The position numbers and the translations under genes are program-made. Below, in pieces: positions 15,076 through 24,033 of a stretch of DNA of 31,286 nucleotides (positions are counted from its first letter, which is position 1; each line of letters begins with the position of its first letter). A model generated the notes under the pieces. It saw nothing but the letters and a program-made list of their open reading frames with translations. It was not told the DNA's origin and did not search any database. The stretch comes from CG2-30-44-17 sp964344725 (GTDB lineage: Bacteria; Patescibacteriota; Gracilibacteria; UBA1369; UBA12470). The stretch spans positions 1 through 31,286 of the forward strand of contig CAYFOI010000017.1 in assembly GCA_964344725.1 (NCBI GenBank). The letters are read 5' to 3'.

Positions 15076-18000
15076 ATGATAATCAAAAACTTCTTCCTTC
15101 AGGTCTTTAGCCGAGGAGATCGCAACCCTAAGTTATCCCCAGGAGGGGCTGCTCCAGAGAATCACTACGATGCAACACAAGCTAGAATTGAACAATCAGA
15201 AGCTTTAATCGCAGAAAGAGTCGACGAAGCCCAAAAAGAACATTTCGAAAAAGCCCTCGTTGCAGTACAAGCTATGTTCGCATACATGGACGAAGCAATG
15301 TCAGCAGATGGAGAAATAGTCAACGAAGCTGAGATGAAAACAATAGAAAAGCTTCTTACAGAAATGATCGATTCGCATCTAGAAGCTCGTGCAGGAGCCA
15401 TGATGCCAGATCCGGCTGAAGACGAGTTAGCTATAAGTAGAAGAATCTTACGCGCAGATGAATACGAAGGCAGAACATTAGCAGAAGTAGCAGCAGCTCA
15501 TGGCTTTGCATCAGAAGACGAATTCATCGACTGGAACATAGCTCAGGGCAATACAATGCGACTTCGAGGACGCCGTGGGTCAAGACGATTCCACCCAACA
15601 GACGCAGTCCTAGTTCCACAAACAGCAGAAGACGCAGCACAAAGAAGAGCAGATCTTGAAGACATGCAAAGAGGTCTAGTCGGAGAAAGCAGAATAAGAA
15701 GCGTAGAAGACGTAATAAGGGAAAGACACGCTGAACTACGAGAACGTGCACAAGCGCAACTCGCAGAATTAGCAATACAAAGAGAAACATTATATCGAGA
15801 ATTCATGAACGGAGATTACGAAGGACGATTAAGAGGGAAAAAGGCAGATCTCCCAGAATTCTTGCAAGGAAACAAAAGACACACAAGTCACGAAACCTGG
15901 GCAGAGCTTTTCAGAAGAGCAGATCACGAAAACAACCCAAATGCAAAAAGGCTAGCAGAAATCATAGATGACGAACCACTAGGCTGGAGACCTAGCCAAT
16001 TCCGAGCAGCAATCCGCAAAGGAGGAAACAAAGTACTCAGCTTCAAAAACATAACCAAATTCAAACTCGGAGAGAATCAAAACCAATTTTTCAGAAGATA
16101 TCGAGACGGAGACACCAAATTAAGATCACCACGAATGAAACGAAGACTCGCAAACGCTGAAGGAAAAATCCTAGCACAATTAAGAGTTGTTGAGGGAATA
16201 ACCAGAGAATATCTAGATGCAGCCGACGAACTCACTCCAGACTTGCAGCAAAAACCAAACGAAACGCTCGGCGCATACATTAAACGCATCGAAAAAACCA
16301 AAGCTAGTGAGTTCACAAACGGAAGCGCACAAAAACAAGAACTAATTTCAATACTACGCAAACTTAACCGAGCAGAAAGAAAACTATACAAACTGCAAAC
16401 AGCTCCCGTAATCCTACGAAAGGAACAACTGGAAGAAGAACTAGAAATGCGCGAGCAACTCATGATTCAAGCATGGCAAGTACTAAAAGCATTGAACACT
16501 TTGAGAGAAGGAGAAACACTACACCAACACGCTTTCAGAAGATACGAGACTCAAGTCCAAGAAGAACGAGTAACAGGCAAAGCTCCAAACATCTACGACA
16601 TAGACGACTTAGCCCTATATTCAGAAGTTGTAGTAACAGAAACTAACGAAGAACTGGGAACAGTAGAAGGTGAAGGATTAGGAATAACAACAGAGATAAT
16701 AGCAGCAGTTAGAGGAAGATTCCGCGCAGCAGGTGCAGGTTACACAGAAAAAATGGACGCAGGATTCGTCCTAAGACTCATGGCATTCTCATATGGGATA
16801 GAGAATCTCGTTAAGATGGGCAGTATAGTCAAAGACACCGAAACCGGAGCGCTCTACCTAGCCCACATACCTGAGGGAATGGGAGATGCAGATTTTGCAA
16901 ATATTGCACAAAGCTTAAGCGTAGACGAAGAGACCGGCATACTCAACTTCGACGTAGAAGAAGCGAGAACTTTCCAGCTAAAAGAGTTCTCAAGATTACT
17001 CAATGGAACCAACGACCCAGAAAAACAAGAGATGTACAGAGAAGCTTACGCACGAGCTCTGGCCGAAAGAGGATTTCAAAACGAAGGCGACATCATCAGC
17101 ATGGAAGCCATCGCAGCCGGAGAAAGTTTGATCTACAAAAGAACCGCAAGACATTTAATGGCAACCGTTGGAGATTCAGAGTCCGCACTAGCAGATTTAA
17201 TTCAATATCGGACAGTAGAAGGAGACTTGCAAGAAGAAGAACTCCTAGGAGACATCGACTATTTCATAGATGCAGGCATAGATGGAATCTTTCAAGACGT
17301 TGAGCTAACCGGAAGCGGCAAAGGTTTCCACAAAGGCATCAGACTAGATGTTGTATCACTATTAGATAGCCTAGAAATACCTGTAGAAGACCTGAATCAC
17401 AACGGCAAAAATGATCGAGCAGAAATCAGAAAAATTGATCGCAAAATAAACCGCCTGGCAAACGCGATGTCTAGAAAACAACGCCGAATCGACAACACAA
17501 AAGAAAGATTAGAAAAGCAAATCCGAAGCGGACTAATTTACCCTGGAGGACCAAGAGCAGCAGCAATGGAACAAAGAATCGCAAGACTTGAAACAGAAAT
17601 CGAGGATCTCAGAGGCAAGAAAACACCTCTCGAATCCAAAAGAATGGACATTCTAGCACCATACATCGAAAAAGTACGAGAAATAATGCAATTACCAGAT
17701 GATATAACATCTGTTAGCGATTTAACACCTCATCAAAGAATCTTCCTCACAAACGGATACGCTATTATGGAAGGTCGCCGGATGACAGATCGCGTAAGCG
17801 AAACACAGGAAGAATTCATGGAACAAATTGAAGCTGTACTGGAAAAATACAGAAATGATCCAGAAGTATATCCTCACCTAGTTAGTATAGTAGAATCATT
17901 CAGGGATCCTACTTCAGGATTAATAATCGACACCGCAACAGAGGATATACTTACCCCAGAAACATTAGAATTATGCGCAACAGCCATACACGAAGGAATC

Positions 18001-21000
18001 AACGCAGCGGAAGAAGAATTACGAAGAGGCGTAACTTTGAGACCAGTCGAGATAATCGACGAAGCAACAGGTGAAACAAAAACAGTATTCGGAATCGGTG
18101 CAGGATTACAAACAACAGAACAACGATATGTATCGGGAGGCCGCGTGGGCTTATACGTACCTATAGATCTACCTATCGACGGCCTAAGCATAGCAATAGG
18201 AATATATGCAGGGAACACAGAACAGGGCGGAGTCGAAGGAGGAGCCGGCGGATCTATATCATACACATTATCACCAGATCCAATTTTCCACCTAACAACA
18301 AGCTTGCAAGTCGGTGGAGGATTCAAAGGACCAGACGCATACATAGGAGCAACTTTCAGTGAAACCGCAACTCTGGAACTAGGGCTTTGGGACGTTTCAG
18401 CAGGTGGAAGCTTCGGTGTAGGATTAACACTAAAAGACGGCCCTACCCTATTAGGAGCTGTGCACGCTAGTGTAGGTGTCAACGTAGACAGACTACGAGA
18501 AAGAAGAATCGACAAATTCCAATTCCAAACAAACACAGACATCATAGATGCAGACATCCCATTATCAGAAAAAGTAGCAATAATCGCCGAGATGCCTGGA
18601 TTCGAAGAATTCGCAAAACAGCTAGCAGCAGAACCAGGAATCACACCTCGAACAAGAGAAGCCATATTATGGGATATGTTCGTAGATCATGCAGAACACG
18701 TAGGCAACATCGCATTGGCAGACTGGAGACCACCACTATTCACAGGAGCAGGAATAGCCTATGGATTCATGCCTCCATTCATCATACCATTCATAAGTAT
18801 CGCAGTTGCCGGAAGAACAAAACTATTCTTCACAGTCCCAGGAAACCCAAATCAACTCTATACAGAGACAAACGAGCGACTCCAAGACAAAATTGCAGAA
18901 CAAATTGCTAAACTAGGACTAGAAGGAGAACCAACAATGGTAACAGACCCTAGAATAATAGACCGCGCAGACATAATGGCACGAGAGATGCCACCCGGAG
19001 ATTTCGAAGATCGCCCTTACTCAATAGGAAGACAAAGGTACCAACTAAATATAGGAGAACATTTAGCAAGTGATTTGGAAAGAATGGACACCGCCACACG
19101 CAGAAACGGTATTAGTTTAACTCCAGGAGAAGGAGAAGCCGAAGGACTTATTCACATGACTTTCCTCGACGAAGTCCTACAAGGCGACGTAGAGATAAGA
19201 TTTGATCCAGATATGGACGCAAAAATCATTGTAGGAGACAGAAAACCACCTACAAGCCAAGACCTATATATAGCAATGAACAGAATGCAACTTGGAAGCG
19301 CCATAGAATTTGACGTTCAACCAGTAATAACACGCCACAAGGACGGTGGAGTATACGTACATACAAGGATCACAATCCGCTCTCTGGATCCAGCCCAAGC
19401 AGAAAGAGCCGAAAGAGAAGAACCACAACGAAACTATTTCCAAGACTACGAAGACCTAGGCGCAGGAAGCATCTTCTTCCGAAGATACAGCAGCCTAGAC
19501 ATAGATGACCCTAGATCACCAGACGCATTAGGAGACGACTACGATTTCGACAGAGACCCATTACTCACATGGGAACAATTTACCGATCCAGCATACCAAG
19601 AAACGTTAAGATCAAGAGGACTTACTGGCCTCAGTGTCAAAAAATGGGAAGAGCAAGTAGACAGAATGAGCGACGTACTTTTCGACAACCCAAATCCATT
19701 AATACGCGCCAACGACTTAGAACCACACATCTTAAGATTCTTCAGGAACAACAGCGCACTATGCAAAATGTCTACCCTATTCGACGATGATATGGTCGAC
19801 GAATTAGAAGCTCTAGAAGAAAAAGTCAGAGAGTACATGGCAACTCAAGATTTTGACCCACCAGTTTCAGACGTAGAAGTGGACTACATAATGTCAGTAA
19901 TAAGAAAGAATACTTATGTAAGCCATAGCCACGAATTCAATGACAAAGAAAGAGCGCATTACAGAGAAAAATATAGAAAATACTTCCTAAAAGTGCTTTC
20001 AGCAGAATATTCGCCAGAAATAGCCAGGCAAATGCTTCTCGATATAGAACAAAGCGCCGCAAAAAAACCACCAACACTTCCTATGGAGATACCTACCACA
20101 GCAGAAATGTATACAGTGGTAGGTTCCGAAGGTGCAAACGGCCTAAGAGCAGACACAATGCAGGACGTAGCTTTAATCAATCCAGTAAGCTACAACGTAA
20201 CACCAGACGAACCTGCAGACCCAGCAAGAAGACAAGAAGTCCTAGAAGTCAGAACCGCAGCTCTAGCAAGACTCAGAGATATGCCTGTAGACAACCCTCG
20301 CGAATTCATGCGAACATCTATCGCAAGAAACACACTCGAGATGTATTACTTCCTAAGAAGCCCCGACAAAGCAGAAAAAATGCTAGCAATATACGAGGAT
20401 CCTTCTCTCATAACAAGCCAACCAGACACTTACGGACCAGTATTTGCGGAATTCCAAGAAACAGTGATGCTACTCCGAGAAACAGAATTAACAGGAAGAG
20501 ACACCGTCATAACAACAGACTATGGATTAGACATAGTAATAGGAATTCAATCAGAAATATGGGGAGGAAGCCTTGGATATTGTGACAACCCAACACTTTA
20601 CATCAATCAAAAAGTAAGCATCAGACTTCCACAAACAACAACAATTTCAGAGATGGAAGCTGCAATCCAAGAAATGCCTGGAAGAATCCGCAGAGACATC
20701 TACCAATTCTTCGCTGCAGGAAGCTGGGAGGATGTTGACGAAGACTATACACCAGAACCTGAAGACGAGCCCGAGGTCCCTCCAGATGACGAGAATGACC
20801 TTCCAGAAGGAGGCAAGGACGCTGACGGGACACCAACCATACACGACAACCAAAACGTCCTAAGTGACGATCTAAGATCAGATTCTTGGTTCGCAGACGA
20901 CAATGACGCACAAGGCGCAACTGGAAGTAGCAACCCTAATGCAGGCTCTGAGAGCACAGATGGAGGCACAAGCAACACCGGAGGAAACCCTGGAAGACCC

Positions 21001-21081
21001 GGACAATGGCGACCAGGCGATGGACCATTAGGAGGAGGTAGAAGACCAGGTTCAGGAGGCCCAAGAGGAGGCAAAGAATAA
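15076..21081 (+). CDS. Giant protein of 2001 residues with a beta-barrel-like centre; function unknown
   Basis: Not recognised as a whole. Residues 1-130 are helical and acidic with a TerB-like look (MSADGEIVNEAEMKTIEKLL). About 129-181 resembles a LysM unit (TLAEVAAAHGFASEDEF...NIAQGN...DAVLVP). About 190-760 is helical and charged. An EF-hand-like DLNHNGKNDRAE (about 772) opens a coiled coil (about 780-860). About 999-1141 and 1216-1262 form a run of glycine-rich amphipathic strands (FGIGAGLQ, GGRVGLYVPI, LSIAIGIYAG, GGAGGSISYTL, LTTSLQVGGGF, AYIGATFS, SAGGSFGVGLTL, VHASVGVNV), as in outer-membrane beta-barrels. The rest is helical, and the tail (about 1890-2001) is disordered, rich in D, E, P and G. 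No convincing signal peptide is present (MIIKNFFLQVFSRGD). It leads a four-gene operon. Confidence 0.75.
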   Translation: MIIKNFFLQVFSRGDRNPKLSPGGAAPENHYDATQARIEQSEALIAERVDEAQKEHFEKALVAVQAMFAYMDEAMSADGEIVNEAEMKTIEKLLTEMIDSHLEARAGAMMPDPAEDELAISRRILRADEYEGRTLAEVAAAHGFASEDEFIDWNIAQGNTMRLRGRRGSRRFHPTDAVLVPQTAEDAAQRRADLEDMQRGLVGESRIRSVEDVIRERHAELRERAQAQLAELAIQRETLYREFMNGDYEGRLRGKKADLPEFLQGNKRHTSHETWAELFRRADHENNPNAKRLAEIIDDEPLGWRPSQFRAAIRKGGNKVLSFKNITKFKLGENQNQFFRRYRDGDTKLRSPRMKRRLANAEGKILAQLRVVEGITREYLDAADELTPDLQQKPNETLGAYIKRIEKTKASEFTNGSAQKQELISILRKLNRAERKLYKLQTAPVILRKEQLEEELEMREQLMIQAWQVLKALNTLREGETLHQHAFRRYETQVQEERVTGKAPNIYDIDDLALYSEVVVTETNEELGTVEGEGLGITTEIIAAVRGRFRAAGAGYTEKMDAGFVLRLMAFSYGIENLVKMGSIVKDTETGALYLAHIPEGMGDADFANIAQSLSVDEETGILNFDVEEARTFQLKEFSRLLNGTNDPEKQEMYREAYARALAERGFQNEGDIISMEAIAAGESLIYKRTARHLMATVGDSESALADLIQYRTVEGDLQEEELLGDIDYFIDAGIDGIFQDVELTGSGKGFHKGIRLDVVSLLDSLEIPVEDLNHNGKNDRAEIRKIDRKINRLANAMSRKQRRIDNTKERLEKQIRSGLIYPGGPRAAAMEQRIARLETEIEDLRGKKTPLESKRMDILAPYIEKVREIMQLPDDITSVSDLTPHQRIFLTNGYAIMEGRRMTDRVSETQEEFMEQIEAVLEKYRNDPEVYPHLVSIVESFRDPTSGLIIDTATEDILTPETLELCATAIHEGINAAEEELRRGVTLRPVEIIDEATGETKTVFGIGAGLQTTEQRYVSGGRVGLYVPIDLPIDGLSIAIGIYAGNTEQGGVEGGAGGSISYTLSPDPIFHLTTSLQVGGGFKGPDAYIGATFSETATLELGLWDVSAGGSFGVGLTLKDGPTLLGAVHASVGVNVDRLRERRIDKFQFQTNTDIIDADIPLSEKVAIIAEMPGFEEFAKQLAAEPGITPRTREAILWDMFVDHAEHVGNIALADWRPPLFTGAGIAYGFMPPFIIPFISIAVAGRTKLFFTVPGNPNQLYTETNERLQDKIAEQIAKLGLEGEPTMVTDPRIIDRADIMAREMPPGDFEDRPYSIGRQRYQLNIGEHLASDLERMDTATRRNGISLTPGEGEAEGLIHMTFLDEVLQGDVEIRFDPDMDAKIIVGDRKPPTSQDLYIAMNRMQLGSAIEFDVQPVITRHKDGGVYVHTRITIRSLDPAQAERAEREEPQRNYFQDYEDLGAGSIFFRRYSSLDIDDPRSPDALGDDYDFDRDPLLTWEQFTDPAYQETLRSRGLTGLSVKKWEEQVDRMSDVLFDNPNPLIRANDLEPHILRFFRNNSALCKMSTLFDDDMVDELEALEEKVREYMATQDFDPPVSDVEVDYIMSVIRKNTYVSHSHEFNDKERAHYREKYRKYFLKVLSAEYSPEIARQMLLDIEQSAAKKPPTLPMEIPTTAEMYTVVGSEGANGLRADTMQDVALINPVSYNVTPDEPADPARRQEVLEVRTAALARLRDMPVDNPREFMRTSIARNTLEMYYFLRSPDKAEKMLAIYEDPSLITSQPDTYGPVFAEFQETVMLLRETELTGRDTVITTDYGLDIVIGIQSEIWGGSLGYCDNPTLYINQKVSIRLPQTTTISEMEAAIQEMPGRIRRDIYQFFAAGSWEDVDEDYTPEPEDEPEVPPDDENDLPEGGKDADGTPTIHDNQNVLSDDLRSDSWFADDNDAQGATGSSNPNAGSESTDGGTSNTGGNPGRPGQWRPGDGPLGGGRRPGSGGPRGGKE

Positions 21082-21128
21082 ATCCATACCAATATCCTCC
21101 AACCCTATAATCCTAAAATCCTCAAAAA

Positions 21129-21281
21129 ATGAAAAAATACATAATAACACTAATAATCCTAACAACCCTAATCACAGGTTGCGCATGGACAACAGACGAC
21201 ACAAGATCAGAGACCAATAGTGTTCGTGGAGAAAACAACATCCAGATAGAAACACCAAATGTAAACACACCTAATGAATAA
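21129..21281 (+). CDS. Small lipoprotein (50 residues), not in usual ORF lists because of size
   Basis: The ATG at 21129 opens a 50-residue frame with KKYIITLIILTTLITGC: a classic type-II signal peptide with lipobox ITGC and Cys18 as the lipid attachment site. The remaining 32 residues are polar and Asn/Thr-rich. Its stop (TAA, 21279-21281) overlaps the start of the next gene (21274) by eight bases in a different frame, so translation is probably coupled. It lies 47 bases after the giant-protein gene and is likely part of the same operon. Function unknown. Confidence 0.75.
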   Translation: MKKYIITLIILTTLITGCAWTTDDTRSETNSVRGENNIQIETPNVNTPNE

Positions 21282-24024
21282 AAGCAAAAAACTAAAAGCC
21301 TTACTCTGTACAGCAGTTCTCATAATATCTGCCACCTCTGCAAACTTAGCCAGTGGCGCTATGGGAACACCTAAAGGAACTTTCGGATCTTCAGAACCAG
21401 TAGCAGAGATTGAAGATAGTGGATATATCGCTGTAGATGAAGATGAAGCCGACGACCCATACTCGCAGGAATACGATTGTGAAGTATGGGGAGATTCAGG
21501 ATATCCATGGCATACACATACCTACATCAACTCGGGAGGCGGACCATACGAAGATTACTACATTGAATCTGTCGTAGCAGGTTTTAGAATATATTTAGGA
21601 GAAGACTTTATGGATAGCGTCGACTTAGATAGTCTAGTGTGTAGCACTCCATCTGCATCAGTATCTTGTGATGGTGGGTCTAGTACAGACGACGGAGGAA
21701 CAACAGTAAACTTATACTTAGTCGAAGATGGATATTCAGATAACTACGTAGAATGGCTATACGGAATGACAGACTGGAGCGATGCACCAACATTACCAGG
21801 TATAAATGAATACGACGCAGCAGATGGTGGCGGAGACACTTGGGACGAAGATGATAGAACTTTTGGAGAGATTATTTCTTACGCTTTTGCAGACGATGTC
21901 GAAGACGGCGACTCCGCAACAACAACTTCTTCTATATCTATTTATCACTTGGCATGGGACAAAGATGAAGAAGACTGGATCGATATTGAAGATGATGAGG
22001 GAAATGTCGGATGGCACTGGAACACACACACTGTCGAACTAACAACAGATTACGTATGTGTCACATGTGACTACATGACCATCGACCCTACCGGACCTCT
22101 CACTACAGAGGATGAAGAGTACACAATTGACATTACTATAGAAACTTACGACACAAACGGAGACGTTTGGACTTGTGAGACAGCAGAGTGGGATCTAGAT
22201 TCCGCTACAGCGAGTATAGATCCAGAGAGTCCAACAAACTGTAATACAACTGTAGAATACACAGAGACATCACACCCAGACGAAACAGAATATTGTATAT
22301 ACGTAGAAGATTCTGAAGCAGATTGGTGTAACGCAGAGTTATGTATTGATAAAGAAGGTGGTGGCGGAGACGTAGATGTTGATGTGGACGTTGATGTCGA
22401 TGTAGATGTTGATGTTGACGTGGATGTAGATGTTGATGTTGACGCCGATGTTGATGTGGATGCTGACGTTGATGTTGATGCCGATGTAGATGTAGATATT
22501 GACGCCGACATAGATATAGATGTTGACGTTGATGTTGACGCTGACGTTGACGTACCAGAAGTACCAGGGAACCTAGAAAAAGAAGCTTATTCTTATAACT
22601 TCCAAACAGACGGTGAAATGATAGATACAGACGGAGACGGAATAGATGACGAATACGTAACAGGCAACTATTTAACAGAATCAACCACCCTAGCCCACGA
22701 CCAAGATTACATCTATTACACACTTACCTACACAGCCGGCGATACAACAGAAGCACACATCGAGGACACACTTCAAAACAACATATACGGATATTATTCA
22801 GATGGAAGCTCGAGCTCCTCTTACATATCCTATAAAAGCGGAACATTTACACTGGATGGAGCCATCACATGTTCCGACCCTGCAGATCCATCATTAGATG
22901 CTCCAACACCTTGTTACACACTAGATAACTCTAGCAATCCACTACAAGGAATCGATATCTACAACCTCACAGAGGGAACCGTTATCACAATGACATACAA
23001 AGCTGACGTAACATCGTATATGGACTGTACAAGTATCTCAGAAGACATCTGCATGGCCGAATACTTCGACAATGTAGCAACTGCAGAAGAACTTGACGTA
23101 ACTGGAACTATCGAAGCAACAAAGACAATCACGGTTATCTGCCCTTACCTACTCACAAGAAACGCAGGTGATGTTTATCTAGAAAACGAAATAACATCTG
23201 GGGCATCCATAGCATGCGTTGCAGACCATGACTTCCACAATTCAGACGGAATCATCCTGTTAGATACGTTTGCAGCTACCCTAGAAGAAGCTTTAAATCA
23301 TTTCTCAAGCTACATCACAGAAGCGTTCTACGTTGCAATTAACGAATGGCAAGCCGACCAAATCACAGAGGAATCAGCAAGCCATCTAGCAAGATCTACT
23401 TACAATTACAACACCGCAACAACGGTAGCATCAGACATTACAATCACATCCTGGGAACAGCTCGAAAACTACGAAAACACAAACAACCCTGAAGACAACA
23501 TCTACTACATCGAAGGATATGACGTAACTTTCAGCGGGAACATAATAATCCCAGAAGGAGCTTATACATTGATAGTCGAGGATGGAAACATCAATTTTGA
23601 CGCATACACAAGTGTAGAATACGAAGACGCATACTTCGGCTTCAACTACTATCAATACGACGACCCTACCAACCTAGATACCGAGAACTTACCATCAGTA
23701 GCATTCATCGTAATAAACGGAGATATCAACATCAATCATTCTGTCACAGACCTAGCAGGAGTCTATTATGTCGAAGAAGGGGCTGACGGCGGAGGCAATA
23801 TAAATAACGACGGAATTTCAAGAGACCCAATCGGAGAACAATTACGCATCTATGGATCAGTTTATGGAAACATCGATAACCTACTAGATGAAAGTGGATT
23901 CGTAGGACCTCCCGAACTCGACCACGGAGCTGTCGTAATCAGATATGACGAACGTGTAATTTTGAATACCCCTCCAGGACTCTCAGATTACGTAGACTTT
24001 TTATCTGAAAAAACCGCCAGATAA
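21274..24024 (+). CDS. Secreted surface protein with a 31-fold Asp-X dipeptide linker
   Basis: 916 residues. A signal peptide (about 1-29, LLCTAVLIISATSANLASGA) leads to acidic Cys-bearing beta-rich domains (about 60-360, including an Ig-like CDYMTIDPTGPLTTEDEEY). Residues 366-427 are 31 Asp-X dipeptides (23 DV, 5 DA, 3 DI). After this come a TSP3/EF-hand-like DTDGDGIDDE, a DUF11-like adhesin domain (about 450-620, YYTLTYTAGD...DTLQNNI...NVATAEEL), a segment CPYLLTRNAGDVYLENEI, a two-helix stretch, and a C-terminal beta domain (about 730-916) ending RVILNTPPGLSDYVDFLSEK. No LPXTG, transmembrane tail or catalytic motif is seen. It overlaps the upstream lipoprotein gene and is followed after nine bases by the next gene. 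It is probably a surface adhesin or layer protein; the domain calls are inference. Confidence 0.8.
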   Translation: MNKSKKLKALLCTAVLIISATSANLASGAMGTPKGTFGSSEPVAEIEDSGYIAVDEDEADDPYSQEYDCEVWGDSGYPWHTHTYINSGGGPYEDYYIESVVAGFRIYLGEDFMDSVDLDSLVCSTPSASVSCDGGSSTDDGGTTVNLYLVEDGYSDNYVEWLYGMTDWSDAPTLPGINEYDAADGGGDTWDEDDRTFGEIISYAFADDVEDGDSATTTSSISIYHLAWDKDEEDWIDIEDDEGNVGWHWNTHTVELTTDYVCVTCDYMTIDPTGPLTTEDEEYTIDITIETYDTNGDVWTCETAEWDLDSATASIDPESPTNCNTTVEYTETSHPDETEYCIYVEDSEADWCNAELCIDKEGGGGDVDVDVDVDVDVDVDVDVDVDVDVDADVDVDADVDVDADVDVDIDADIDIDVDVDVDADVDVPEVPGNLEKEAYSYNFQTDGEMIDTDGDGIDDEYVTGNYLTESTTLAHDQDYIYYTLTYTAGDTTEAHIEDTLQNNIYGYYSDGSSSSSYISYKSGTFTLDGAITCSDPADPSLDAPTPCYTLDNSSNPLQGIDIYNLTEGTVITMTYKADVTSYMDCTSISEDICMAEYFDNVATAEELDVTGTIEATKTITVICPYLLTRNAGDVYLENEITSGASIACVADHDFHNSDGIILLDTFAATLEEALNHFSSYITEAFYVAINEWQADQITEESASHLARSTYNYNTATTVASDITITSWEQLENYENTNNPEDNIYYIEGYDVTFSGNIIIPEGAYTLIVEDGNINFDAYTSVEYEDAYFGFNYYQYDDPTNLDTENLPSVAFIVINGDININHSVTDLAGVYYVEEGADGGGNINNDGISRDPIGEQLRIYGSVYGNIDNLLDESGFVGPPELDHGAVVIRYDERVILNTPPGLSDYVDFLSEKTAR
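22369..22554 (+). repeat. (Asp-X)31 coding repeat
   Basis: 62 codons alternate GAT/GAC with GTN, GCN or ATN. Synonymous codons are mixed, so the repeat is not a clean nucleotide tandem array. Confidence 0.9.
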
Positions 24025-24033
24025 CAAATCAAA

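Noticed and set aside
22146..22511. - strand ORF with Ser-Thr repeats opposite the Asp-X repeat
   Set aside because: It is the mirror of the (Asp-X)31 coding repeat and has no independent support.
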